Part shown: one piece after another, positions 46,946-57,123 of the stretch | Layout: every line of letters starts with the position of its first letter | How positions within the stretch are numbered: position 1 is the first letter of the stretch | Source: Tritrichomonas musculus | Taxonomy: Eukaryota; Parabasalia; Tritrichomonadida; Tritrichomonadidae | Length of the DNA: 64,000 nucleotides | Direction of reading: 5' to 3' | Assembly (NCBI GenBank): GCA_039105265.1 | Contig: JAPFFF010000009.1 | Coordinates: 5,518,001 to 5,582,000, forward strand | Translations under genes and position numbers: made by a program | Notes under the pieces: generated by a model | Seen by the model: the letters and a program-made list of their open reading frames with translations, nothing else | What the model was told of the DNA's origin: nothing | Databases searched by the model: none

Positions 46946-49900
46946 CTAATGTGGAATAAACTTAATTGCGTCAGGAATGGGATCAAAAACGAAAGCAATT
47001 TGTCTGTAATTTTTTTCATTTTTAACTTTAATTATTTTGTTTTCTTTTTTAACTGGAGCTTCTTGCTTAGACAACTGACTTCTCGTCTTAATTTGGTTTC
47101 TGCTTCGAGTTGGAATTGATCGTGATCGAGTTTGCATCAGGTTAGACGAGCTTCCATTGCCAATAGCTTCATCTATTTCTTCTTCGTCAGAATAAACAAA
47201 ATCATCTTCATCGTCACTTTCATTTCTAACTCTCTGAGCCTGCTTCTTTCTTGTAGTAGATGAAGACTTTGATCTTGTTTCCATTATTTTTGGCGAATCA
47301 TCTTCATTTTCTTCAATTTTAACTTTTGCCTTTTGGACTTGATTTTTTGCCTTTTTGACTTTTTCTTTAGGCTTTTCAACAATTCTTTCATTTTTGTTGT
47401 TTTCACTATTGACATCTTCAAAAGGAATTTCTTCAATTATTACATCAAATTGATCTTTTTCTTGCTTTTCTTTTCCCTTCTTCTTTTCCTCTTTTTTCTC
47501 TTGCTTCTTTGTGTGATTTCGTGTCTGCATGATGCTACTCTGGCCGTTCTCAAGCGATGCTCGCGCTCTAGTTGCCATTGGCCTTGCTCTCAGTCTCCTA
47601 TCGAATTCGTTCTCTTCTGAATCGTTCTCTCCATATTCATCGTCGTCATCATCAACATCTTCATTCTCAGGAGTGAATACTGTCTCGTCTTCCAGCTTCT
47701 GCTGCTTCTGAGTCAGATGAAGATGTTTCTTATTCTTCTTCAAATTATGAGTCTCTTCTTCATTTTGAGAAGAATTAATTGTATCTTCATTTTGACCTTC
47801 TTCTCCACTAGCAGAAACAGTAGCAGCACTTTCAGTAACATTCATGTTTTCTGTTGTCGCAGTTGTCGTTGTCGTGGGTGTTGGTGGCAATGGCCTCGTT
47901 CTCGGCCTTCCAACGCGACGTGCAGAAGAAGAAGTTGTTGAAGTTGTTGCTGTTGTGGTTGTCTCTTTGTGCTTGTTTGGATTTGGCGGTCTTCCTCTTC
48001 TGTGTGGGACGTTTGCTTTGTTTGCATTGTCGCTTAGTTGCTCGTTGATCAAACTGGCCCAATTTTGGCTGACATCAGCATTTGAAGTAATGATCAACTT
48101 CAGCCTCATCAAAAAGGCGCTTCTTTCCTCAAAAAAGGATGAGAAGTTGGACAGATCTTTGGTCATTATGGCACAGAACTCTCCATTCTCCTTCTCATTG
48201 TAGAGAGCAACATTGATTTTGCCAAGATTAAATAGATTATTATAGCCAAATTGGCAAATTCCTTTAACAAGGCTATGATCATCTTCATCTGTCCAGTTAT
48301 CGGGCATACTGACTTGAGGACTAAATTGCTTCAGTTTTTCTTCCCTAGAAAGTTGCTGAACGTATAACATAGTTGACATGCGAAGTTTAATCTTCTTTGT
48401 AACATTTGGTGGAATCGAGATTGGTTCGCTAAAGGTCAAATCTGGAATGATAACAAATTTAGAATTGTCTTGAAGTTCAGCGATTCCTTCTATTATATAG
48501 GAAGTCATAAATTCGACACTTTCTGTGGATTTTGTGAGCAATCTAGTTAATGAATGGAACTCACACCAATCTTCAACTGATTGACCAGCAAGAGGAACTC
48601 TGAAATTAGAAAGGACGCTTGTAATAACGTTAATTTCTGATTCATTCCAATTCATTGTGAATGGACCTTGTTCAAGAACTTGAAGAAGCGGCCAAAGTAT
48701 CTTATCTTTTTCAATTAGAACTTGCCTTTCACCTGAATAAACACGATGCAGAATGAATGAGAAAAGATCAGATAGAATTGAATTATATAATTCTTTGAAG
48801 TAATTGATAATGGCATCAGTTGAATATAAGTTCAAATGAAATTTAGTTTTGATTGATTCCCAGTCACCTGTGTGAGTTGTATAATATTTAAGAAAAGCAT
48901 AGATGTATTCAGGTGTATACATAACACTACCTTTCTTGGCAAGAAGACGAGTTGGTATGTATGGAAAACTTCGAATTGTCAAAAAAGTTCGAACAATATA
49001 ATTTTCTTCGAAGCATTTCAAATTTCGCTCACCAATAATTCCATCAAAAACAGTCTTGCTCTGGTTAAGGTTGTTTACATTGCTTGTAGATTGAGAAATT
49101 AAAAAACAAGGATTGTTAAAAAGTGGCGAATTAACTTGATTGGATTTACTATCAGCTATTCTCGCCCAAAATTCAGGTTCATCAAGCTGGTGACCATGCG
49201 CAAATGAATCAGAATATTCAAACCAATAAATATTGGAAGCAAGAGTGAAATTAAATATATCTGTTGGTTTGATGTTTGATAACATTTTAAGAATCATCGC
49301 ACGTCCAATCTTCATAACTTCTTCAACAGGTTTGTTGATCGTTGCAGCAATTAATTCCCAGCTGTTCATTCCGTTTTTCAAAAGTTCAATGTATAAACGA
49401 TATTCAGGTGATAATGCATTTTCATTATTTTCAGGAGGTTTTTCAACTTCATTGTTCTCCGCTTCATCTTCAAAATTATAAACATAATTAGAAAAGTCAG
49501 TTAATTCAGTTTTAGCGACAGTTGATGATTGAAATGCAAAAGCCCAAAATTCATCTCTTTCTGTTTGACTCATTATACTGTTAAGAAGAGAAGACAAAGC
49601 ATCATTACCCGTTGGGAATTCAAAATTAAATGAAGTAACAGGCTCCGCTTTTTGGACTGAATTTTGGGGTTGATATGGAAATTGAAATTGCGAATATGCT
49701 GAATTTTGCTCTTCTCTTTCTTTTTCAGCTTCTTTAGACGCAAGAACAGCTGCACGAATTAAAGGTTCTGCAGTTCTAATTGTAAGATCTTTGTAATCGA
49801 AAAAAGAAAACAAATTTGGAGAGTCTGGCTTTGCTGGTAATGTTGTTTTAATAAAAAGCTCTGTTTCAAGAGAATGCTTCGTTAAGAGTCGATAAATATT

Positions 49901-52900
49901 AATTTGAGGGAAATTAGTTTGTCCATTTGCTATCAAAGCCGAATTTTGTTGCCTTGTGATAAATTGGATGAAATCTAAATCCTTTTTATATGATGTTGAA
50001 ACATCATAAAAAATGATTTGGCTGATTGTAAACTTATCAATAAGAGGATGCGTAATATCTCTATTCATAAGCAGAATTCCATAAGCAAAATCGTCAGGAA
50101 CCCTTTCATTTGCAACGTTTGTATTGACAATGCCTGCAGGTATTTTTCTCTGATCAAAATATAATCTTAATAATTTTAATATGGCCAAGTCTTCGGCAAC
50201 AATTATTGAGATTGATAATGCTTTTTCTCGTGTTCCTATTGTTAATTCATCAAGGATACTAAGTTTACCACATATGCTTCTTAAAAATTCAAGTTCAATA
50301 CTTGGATTTAATTTTTGATTATTTAATCCTCTCGAACTAACATAATCTTTAAAAAGCTCGTTATGAATTTCGGGAATTATAAAAGGATGTTGAAGAGACA
50401 AGATTAACTCATTTAAAATATCGACAGCTTTTCCCATGTTTAAAACACGAGCTGCTCTTTTTTTAAACAAAATTGAAAGTTTTTTGTACGTATACTGATT
50501 AATCAAATTAGGGACAATAAAGATTGTTTCAGTAAAATGAAAGGGAGCTATTTCATCTATTGGCGCCATCTGATTAAAAACTGGTGAGAATGAAAATAAA
50601 TCATTCAACAGAATGACAAATGGAGAATTATTCTTTTTCCTATTTCTATTAGTATATGCATTTCTGCTTTTAAGTAAGCTTGAAGCCAAAACAGATAAAG
50701 AATGTGAACGATTTGTCAAGGAAGAGTCCAAAATATTATTTTCCTCATTTTTGGAGTTTTCACTTTGCAGAATATTTTCGTTATCTTCATCACTTTTTTC
50801 TTCATCGTTTTCGTTTACATTCTCACTATCATCATCATTTTCTTTTTCGTTTGATGAATATTCTTCATTGTTTTCATTACGTTCATATATAGATCTTTGA
50901 GTGGCATTCTTTGGCCGTCTTCCTCTTCTCTTTCTTGTGACTATATTTAAAGCATATTCATTTGATCCAGACAAATTTTGCGAGTTAATTAATAAAAGTT
51001 CTTGCTTCAAATGAATATCATCTATTATGATATTGTCCCATTGAAATGTTTTTAGAAAATCAGATTCTTTCTCCAAAACATGACAACTTGTAATCAATAC
51101 ATCAAATCTCGACTTTTTATCTAATCGATGATGCTTAATCATCATTCTATCAGATGAACTTCCCGAAAAATCAACCCAGAACAAATTTGAAATAGATTTC
51201 AAAGCATCTTTCCAAACTTGTGCATATTTTTCATTTACAATGATTATGGAAGGCTTAGTTAAATGATAAATTGAATAAAGCATTTGAAGATAACCTACCA
51301 AAGCAAAAACACGACCTGAGTTCTTTAATTGCAAAACTTGGCAAAACCCATTTGAAGCATTATCATAACTTCGACTATTTATAAAATTGATTTTGTATCC
51401 AAAAAGCTGCTTAATAATACATTGTTGAGTTTCTGTAAGAGTTGTTTGACGGCGCATTTGAGGTATAATATTTGGTACATTTTCAATCGGTATCATTTCA
51501 TCTTTCGGATTAAGCGAGTTGGATGAAATAGAACCATTTTTTCCTCCAAAAATTACTACTCTTGACCAATAATCATTAATTAAGTTTTCTAATTCATCTA
51601 TATTTGTCGGGCAAAATAAATTTTGTCTGATTATTGTTCCATTCAACAAATACTTATTATATAAATTATTATTTAAATTGGTTATGTTCTCTTCTTGTTC
51701 GAATTCATTATGAATTCTAATTGAATTTACAAGTGATTCATATGATTCCCAAGTACTTTCAGATACAGAAAGTCCTTTCCATTGAACTTTAAATTCAATT
51801 TTTTGAGGAATCTTAAAAGTTGAATCATCATTACTATTGTTGACATTATTTTGATTTATATTTTCATTATCATTGGAATTAGTATTATAGCTTTTATCTG
51901 TTATCTGTTCATCATCATGTTCATATTCTTTAAAAAGATCTTTTGTTAAGATTTGGTTACCGTTAGCATTACTTTCACCAAAAGTAAAAAACCCATCATC
52001 CCTGAGTAAAGAGTATGCTTCATTATGATTTGGTAAAAATGTATTTGAATATTTGAATACTTCTTCAAAATTGGGTGGGAAAAAGTCAGTTGGAAGACCA
52101 GGAATATGCAAATTATCATCCATTATTTTTTCCATAAACTTTGTTTCTGATTCAAAAGTGCGGTGAGCAATAATTTGGTCAATTCCAAAAGAATCAACGT
52201 TAATATGCTTTTCCATCGAACAAGGCTCAAGAAATCCAATTCCAACACTTGAAATTTTTACTTTATTATATTCACATGATCTTTTGAATTCGTTAAGCAG
52301 TTTTCCTGACTGTGATCCATTTTTTATTGAGTGTTCACAAATAATGAAAGAATGAATGGGGGCTTGACCTTGCATTTTTACAAGATATTGAGGTTCGTTT
52401 GGATCAAAATTTTGAACAGAAGAAGATCGAGAAACACTATTGTTTTGATTATTTAAATTCGATGACGATTGCGAAGCAGAAATATTAGCGCTTATTCCAG
52501 AATTTCGTGTTTGAATAGCTGGAAGATTTTGAATTAATGGCTGAAATGGAAATAAGGTCTTACATAAAATAGCGTTGATTGGTATTCCTTCATTATCTTG
52601 CTCATCATATTCGCTTTCACTTTCTTCCGCAGAATTATTTCCGTCATCATTGTTGTTTCCTGTTTGATTTTGGCTTGAGGAGCGTGTTCTTGTACTCATC
52701 AAAGATGGATTCGAGATACTGATATTCATAACTGAATTTTGATCTGTTGGCTTAGGCTTAGGCTTTCTTCCTCTTTTTTTTGGAATTCTCTGAGGTTCTT
52801 GATTTTGATTCTGTGAAAGCGATGTTGAAGAAGTTGGAGAATTTGATGATAAATTAAAAGATTGCTGATTAGAAACAGGATTATAATTTTGTTGTTGAAT

Positions 52901-52939
52901 TTGAAAAAATTGTGGTTGATTTGTATTTCCTGAATTCAT
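46946..52939 (-). CDS. CHD-like chromodomain protein with degenerate SNF2 ATPase
   Basis: A 1997-aa nuclear protein. AT-hook-like KKRGRKPKPKP lies near residue 55. Chromodomain 1 is at about 183-230 (YLVKMQGQAPIHSFII) and chromodomain 2 at about 375-415 (KVQWKGLSVSESTWESYESL). A SNF2-like N-lobe follows at about 500-690 and a C-lobe at about 880-1030 (IIFYDVSTSYKKDLDFIQFI, INIYRLLTKHSLETELF). The ATP-binding GxGKT site is replaced by VFALVGYLQMLYS and the DEAH box by IIIDDIH, and motif VI lacks its arginines, so catalysis is unlikely. A SANT/SLIDE-like segment (MPDNWTDEDDHSLVKGICQF) lies near 1610. AT-hooks RRGRPPNP and RRVGRPRTRP and a long charged tail end the protein. Probably a chromatin reader or scaffold. 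Confidence 0.8.
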   Translation of the reverse strand: MNSGNTNQPQFFQIQQQNYNPVSNQQSFNLSSNSPTSSTSLSQNQNQEPQRIPKKRGRKPKPKPTDQNSVMNISISNPSLMSTRTRSSSQNQTGNNNDDGNNSAEESESEYDEQDNEGIPINAILCKTLFPFQPLIQNLPAIQTRNSGISANISASQSSSNLNNQNNSVSRSSSVQNFDPNEPQYLVKMQGQAPIHSFIICEHSIKNGSQSGKLLNEFKRSCEYNKVKISSVGIGFLEPCSMEKHINVDSFGIDQIIAHRTFESETKFMEKIMDDNLHIPGLPTDFFPPNFEEVFKYSNTFLPNHNEAYSLLRDDGFFTFGESNANGNQILTKDLFKEYEHDDEQITDKSYNTNSNDNENINQNNVNNSNDDSTFKIPQKIEFKVQWKGLSVSESTWESYESLVNSIRIHNEFEQEENITNLNNNLYNKYLLNGTIIRQNLFCPTNIDELENLINDYWSRVVIFGGKNGSISSNSLNPKDEMIPIENVPNIIPQMRRQTTLTETQQCIIKQLFGYKINFINSRSYDNASNGFCQVLQLKNSGRVFALVGYLQMLYSIYHLTKPSIIIVNEKYAQVWKDALKSISNLFWVDFSGSSSDRMMIKHHRLDKKSRFDVLITSCHVLEKESDFLKTFQWDNIIIDDIHLKQELLLINSQNLSGSNEYALNIVTRKRRGRRPKNATQRSIYERNENNEEYSSNEKENDDDSENVNENDEEKSDEDNENILQSENSKNEENNILDSSLTNRSHSLSVLASSLLKSRNAYTNRNRKKNNSPFVILLNDLFSFSPVFNQMAPIDEIAPFHFTETIFIVPNLINQYTYKKLSILFKKRAARVLNMGKAVDILNELILSLQHPFIIPEIHNELFKDYVSSRGLNNQKLNPSIELEFLRSICGKLSILDELTIGTREKALSISIIVAEDLAILKLLRLYFDQRKIPAGIVNTNVANERVPDDFAYGILLMNRDITHPLIDKFTISQIIFYDVSTSYKKDLDFIQFITRQQNSALIANGQTNFPQINIYRLLTKHSLETELFIKTTLPAKPDSPNLFSFFDYKDLTIRTAEPLIRAAVLASKEAEKEREEQNSAYSQFQFPYQPQNSVQKAEPVTSFNFEFPTGNDALSSLLNSIMSQTERDEFWAFAFQSSTVAKTELTDFSNYVYNFEDEAENNEVEKPPENNENALSPEYRLYIELLKNGMNSWELIAATINKPVEEVMKIGRAMILKMLSNIKPTDIFNFTLASNIYWFEYSDSFAHGHQLDEPEFWARIADSKSNQVNSPLFNNPCFLISQSTSNVNNLNQSKTVFDGIIGERNLKCFEENYIVRTFLTIRSFPYIPTRLLAKKGSVMYTPEYIYAFLKYYTTHTGDWESIKTKFHLNLYSTDAIINYFKELYNSILSDLFSFILHRVYSGERQVLIEKDKILWPLLQVLEQGPFTMNWNESEINVITSVLSNFRVPLAGQSVEDWCEFHSLTRLLTKSTESVEFMTSYIIEGIAELQDNSKFVIIPDLTFSEPISIPPNVTKKIKLRMSTMLYVQQLSREEKLKQFSPQVSMPDNWTDEDDHSLVKGICQFGYNNLFNLGKINVALYNEKENGEFCAIMTKDLSNFSSFFEERSAFLMRLKLIITSNADVSQNWASLINEQLSDNANKANVPHRRGRPPNPNKHKETTTTATTSTTSSSARRVGRPRTRPLPPTPTTTTTATTENMNVTESAATVSASGEEGQNEDTINSSQNEEETHNLKKNKKHLHLTQKQQKLEDETVFTPENEDVDDDDDEYGENDSEENEFDRRLRARPMATRARASLENGQSSIMQTRNHTKKQEKKEEKKKGKEKQEKDQFDVIIEEIPFEDVNSENNKNERIVEKPKEKVKKAKNQVQKAKVKIEENEDDSPKIMETRSKSSSTTRKKQAQRVRNESDDEDDFVYSDEEEIDEAIGNGSSSNLMQTRSRSIPTRSRNQIKTRSQLSKQEAPVKKENKIIKVKNEKNYRQIAFVFDPIPDAIKFIPH

Positions 52940-53851
52940 TTTTCATAAACGTTCTGCTTCAAACTTATTGAACAAATATATTTAGAAAAAGCGAAACTTT
53001 AAGGAAAGAGTTTTTTTTTATATCTGATTGAGATATCAACATAAAAATTCCATAGATATATCATTTTTTTAATATTAAAAATATTTTATTATTTATTTTT
53101 ATTAGATTTTAAATTTTTTTTTTTAAGCTTATAAATTTGTGTATAAAATTTTTTTATTCAAATTTATTGGCTGAAAAAAAAAATTCTCAAATTTTCTAGT
53201 CTTATGTTTCTCTTGTATTGAGCACAAAAGCAAATCGAAATTCCAATAACTTTAATTTACATTAGGATTAGCGTTAATGCTTTTGAAGAAATTATCAATT
53301 GGTGCTTCTTTTTTATGATATTCTTTTTCCTTATATATATTAAATTGGAAAAATTCGCAATTACCGATATTTATTATTCATCGTTATAATGCATATTTAT
53401 TTTTTCCAAAATATCTCAATTTAATCAGTATTCTAGTACCAAATTTTCATTTTGATGAAAGATATGATTCACGATTTTTTTCCAAAATGCTAATTATATT
53501 GTTTTTACTGCGCAGATCTATGTTTTTTTTTATAAACCATTGTTTTGCCATATATGCTATAAATTTATAATTTTTATCATTCGGCAATTTAAAAAAAAAA
53601 AAAAAACATAATAATAATAAATCAGATTGCTAATCAAAATGATGCTTTTTGCACATATTTCAGATCACATAAAGCAATTCAAATCAATTCAATTCACAAA
53701 CAAAAAAAAAAACTGAAAAATAGGTCATGATGGCAATCAAACTGATGCTTTTTACACATATTTCAGATCACGTAATAAAAAGAATAAAATCAAATTAAAA
53801 AAATGGAATTATCTTTTTTTAGTAAGCTAAAATTAAATCATGATGTCTCAA
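52940..53851. other. AT-rich spacer with a direct repeat
   Basis: Mostly poly-A/T DNA. Two near-identical stretches of about 43 bp, at 53629-53673 and 53732-53775, share GATGCTTTTT, then ACACATATTTCAGATCAC (first copy with G for the initial A). They lie just beyond the 3' end of the Kolobok-like gene and may be part of that element's edge. No gene. Confidence 0.5.
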
Positions 53852-55252
53852 TTATTCATCTTCCTCTTCAGATGGCTTGTAATCACCTTTTGTGTACTTA
53901 TTCATTTCCGACTTTTTCTTTCGATATGAATTAAATTGTTTCTTATATGGAAGTGATCTTCTCATAATTTTTTTTCCTTCTCGTTCTTCTTGCTCATTCT
54001 CTATTTGAACTTGATAATTAAAATCAAGATTTGGAAGGTGTAATCTTTTTCGCAATTCAAGTTCATAAACTGGACCTTCATTATGTCTCAACAATGCCAT
54101 ATAATCTCTTGTTACTTGTGAACGAGGGTATAGAACGTCTTTGCTACAAAATGAAAGCTGTTCCTTATGAAATGCTTCATTCGATTGTGTCGAGCCACCA
54201 TATGTCACTTGATAAAAGTCATCAATTTTTTGAAGCAAAATAAAGTAGAGAGTTTCGGCACACTCTTCATACTTTAGGCCAACTTCCCACACATAATCCG
54301 TGGGTTTATGATATAGACAATTCTGATGGTTGCCAATTAAATGACTTACGGTATTAGCCCAAGCATCCCTCTTTGTTTGTACATCCAATGGCGAATGGAT
54401 AAGGAACGAGTACCATTTTTTCACCTTATCTCTTATCCCACGAAAACAATCAGATATTCCTTCTATCATTTTCTTTTTTTCATACAATTGTGCATCAAGA
54501 AAACGATTAAAACATAAGCAAAGATGATTGGGATCTCTGAAGATGAAAGAGTTAAAATTGTTCTCTTGTAATAACTTGGGATTTTTGTTGTCGCCATCCA
54601 AAATGAAGCCACTCACTTTATGCTTACAGTTTATTTGGCTCAAAGCTCTTCTCATTGCTTCTGACTCCAAAAGGTTCGAGGATTTAGAAAAGGTCTCATT
54701 TGGGTGAAAAAAACTCTTCTTATCTGCCACCCCAAATGCTACAATTTTGTTACTAGAGGAATCTATAATGTCGTATGTGCAATGTGGCGAATTTCTTCTT
54801 ATCGAATACCTGCCATCTCCACTCAGCAAAGCATTATCAGGAAGTTCACTTTGAGCTTTTTCAATGGATTCTTTTGCGTATCTTTCAACCTCATTAGCTA
54901 CAGTTTGTTGAGCCCTGTAGAATGAGCTTTTAGATGTAAAAGGCCGGTTTAAATGTGCATTAAATTTAGCACTACTGGTATAAGATTCTCCTGAGGCAAG
55001 AGTTGCAAAAGCATATTCGAGGGCTGAATGTTTTGCTTCATTACTGTTAAAATTACATTGAACTTCTTCATTTTGAAGATCTATTTCGTCATGAAGATCT
55101 TCTTCATTCTGAAGATCTATTTCTTCTTGAAGTTCTTCTTGGTTCTGAAGACTTATTTCATTTTCAAGGTCATATTGATCATTGCTATGAGCTCTATTTC
55201 GAATTTGACGAATTTTTTTCAAGTGGATCCTCTGCTTTGTTGGTCTGCTCAT
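53852..55252 (-). CDS. Kolobok-like transposase-type protein
   Basis: A 466-aa protein from MSRPTKQRIHLKKIRQIR. Residues about 25-70 hold acidic repeats (EEIDLQNEEDLHDEIDLQNE). The core resembles Kolobok/THAP9-type DDE transposases: LLSGDGRYSIRRNSPHCTYD (first Asp), KIVAFGVADKKS, SNLLESEAMRRALSQI, VSGFILDGDNKNPKLL (second Asp), FRDPNHLCLCFNRFL, and GGSTQSNEAFHKEQLSF (candidate Glu). The C-terminus is basic (KKIMRRSLPYKKQFNSYRKK). The frame is intact. No inverted ends or TTAA duplication were found, so it may be an old element or a domesticated host gene. Three E2F-like sites lie upstream. Confidence 0.6.
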   Translation of the reverse strand: MSRPTKQRIHLKKIRQIRNRAHSNDQYDLENEISLQNQEELQEEIDLQNEEDLHDEIDLQNEEVQCNFNSNEAKHSALEYAFATLASGESYTSSAKFNAHLNRPFTSKSSFYRAQQTVANEVERYAKESIEKAQSELPDNALLSGDGRYSIRRNSPHCTYDIIDSSSNKIVAFGVADKKSFFHPNETFSKSSNLLESEAMRRALSQINCKHKVSGFILDGDNKNPKLLQENNFNSFIFRDPNHLCLCFNRFLDAQLYEKKKMIEGISDCFRGIRDKVKKWYSFLIHSPLDVQTKRDAWANTVSHLIGNHQNCLYHKPTDYVWEVGLKYEECAETLYFILLQKIDDFYQVTYGGSTQSNEAFHKEQLSFCSKDVLYPRSQVTRDYMALLRHNEGPVYELELRKRLHLPNLDFNYQVQIENEQEEREGKKIMRRSLPYKKQFNSYRKKKSEMNKYTKGDYKPSEEEDE

Positions 55253-55324
55253 TAAATTATTAATCAGCAACAAAAAATAATGAAATGAACTTCAGTTGTT
55301 TAACAAAAAGTTAAATTGTTAAAA

Positions 55325-55383
55325 TTTAGCGCCAAAAAAAAAATAAATTTCCGCGCCAAAATCAAAACTTTTTAGCGCCAAAA
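55325..55383 (-). promoter_or_regulatory. Three E2F-like sites upstream of the Kolobok-like gene
   Basis: On the minus strand, TTTTGGCGCTAAA (55325-55337), TTTTGGCGCGG (55351-55361) and TTTTGGCGCTAAA (55371-55383) lie 73-131 bp before the ATG. They match the E2F/DP consensus TTTSSCGC, stand out in very AT-rich DNA, and share one orientation and near-even spacing of about 23 bp. S-phase-linked control is an inference. Confidence 0.5.
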
Positions 55384-57123
55384 ATGAATAACGTTTAGTT
55401 CACCAAATCAACGATTTTTCCGATAATTTAAAAATTGAAATACTGTATTTATAAAATGATTTTTGGTATTTTACTCAAAACAATTTTCAAATAAAATGAT
55501 TTTGATCCAAAAATGGTTGATGTACAAAAAATTATAAAAAATATAATTTATATTATGAATTAAATTCTAGATGGAAGAGTATTTTTTTTTAAAAAATTAA
55601 TTCTGATTAAGATTTTGACTAATTTTATTTTCTAAAAATGGGAGTATAAGTTCTCAAATTTTAAAAAAATTGAATAGTTTATATTTTTTTTGAATGAATG
55701 CTTAAAAATAAAACCACAGCATTCTCAATGAGGTTTTTATATAATTAAAGTGGGCCAGTCATTTATTATTTCAAATTTGAATAAAGTAATAGAGAGTTTT
55801 TTTCATTTTTTTGAATTGAGTAATGAAATCGAAATGATATTTACCAAGTATTAAATATAATTACAAAAGCTCTCTATTACTTTATTCAATATCGAAATAA
55901 AATAATATATTTGTAATTCATTTTTTAAAAAATAAAGCCAATATTTCTCTGGTTTTTATTTTATGAACTTTTTTTTGTGTTTTTCAAAGATTTAAATGCT
56001 TTTTTTTTAAAAAATAAAAATGTTTGATTTTAATAAAAGATCTTTAATACACTTTCTCAGATGCAAATAATTAAAAAAATATATATTAACTTGAAATTGA
56101 TTAATTGAATTTTTCGTTTGATTCGTTTTATTGAATTCATAAAATTGACACTCTTTCCTTAACTATTATTTCATTACTGAGATCTTGTCATTTGCTACAC
56201 TTTATTAATAAAATGAATGATTTTTTTAAACCAACACCTAATTATTGATAAAATGTCTTTAAAATGGAAATGATCCGTCTTACCAATATTTAACAGTATT
56301 AAATTTATTGGAAAAACTAAAATATAATATAATAACATTTAGTTTAAATATTTTTAGACAGGATTTAGAATTGTAGTTCATATAATTATCAACATATTTT
56401 ATGAATTTCTAATTTTCGAATCAATTATAAATCGAAAATTAAAATGTATCATATGTATCATACACCTCAGTTAACTTCTATTTTTATCACTACCATATAA
56501 AAATATAATAAAACAAGGATGTTTTTATTAGTATATGGAAAGAACTTTTTGGTAAAGTTTGAATGAAATCTTTTGAATTTATATGTGATAAGATGATTTT
56601 TTTGAAGCATATTTGAATGAGATTAGAAGTACGACGATGAGCTCCTAAATCAGGCATTCCGGCTCCGCATATTGCGCTAGCCACTACGAAGGTAGCGAAG
56701 TAGTGACTAAAAAAGATTTCATCCTCACATATTCAACAATTAATCTTAATTTATACCAAACTCTCAATAAAATGTCATTCTTATTTACTCCCAGTTTACT
56801 TCCATATACTTATTATTTATCTTATATTTTAAAAAACGTTATAATTACTCATTTTTTTATAAATTGACCTTTTTTTCACCAAATTCACTTTTAATTTCGC
56901 CTTTTCTATACAATTTCATTAGAATAATTTTTCAATATGGATTTAAATAGAGCTTGTTTCCAACCAATTAGAATATTGAGAGACTCAATCATGCTTATAT
57001 TTTTCTGAATTCTTTTAGTAGGACATTAGCTTAATTATGGAAAAATAATATATTTTTTATTTTTTCAGACAATTTCTCTTTTTCATAACGTTCTTTTAAA
57101 ATTCTTCATACTGATCAATCTTC
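55384..57123. other. AT-rich intergenic region with a foldback and a GC-rich island
   Basis: Holds an inverted repeat (TTGAATAAAGTAATAGAGAG at 55777-55796, its inverse at 55870-55889; weaker pairing extends to about 55761-55903) and an isolated GC-richer stretch at about 56630-56710. No gene is recognised in the remaining AT-rich sequence up to the RhoGEF start. Confidence 0.45.
55761..55903. repeat. Foldback of about 145 bp
   Basis: A 20-bp perfect core in each arm and about 34 bp of inverted similarity in total, around a 73-bp spacer. It may be a small foldback transposon or structured RNA; no target duplication was identified. Confidence 0.55.

Noticed and set aside
47333-48203. Several frames within the 3' part of the CHD-like gene
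   Set aside because: Shadows of its charged, low-complexity C-terminal tail; no coding features of their own.
53629-53775. CRISPR-like or tandem array
   Set aside because: Only two imperfect copies about 104 bp apart in a eukaryotic genome; a plain direct repeat.
56490-56684. 64-aa minus-strand protein
   Set aside because: Only about 25 residues look protein-like and the rest is AT-driven; treated as part of the GC-rich island observation instead.
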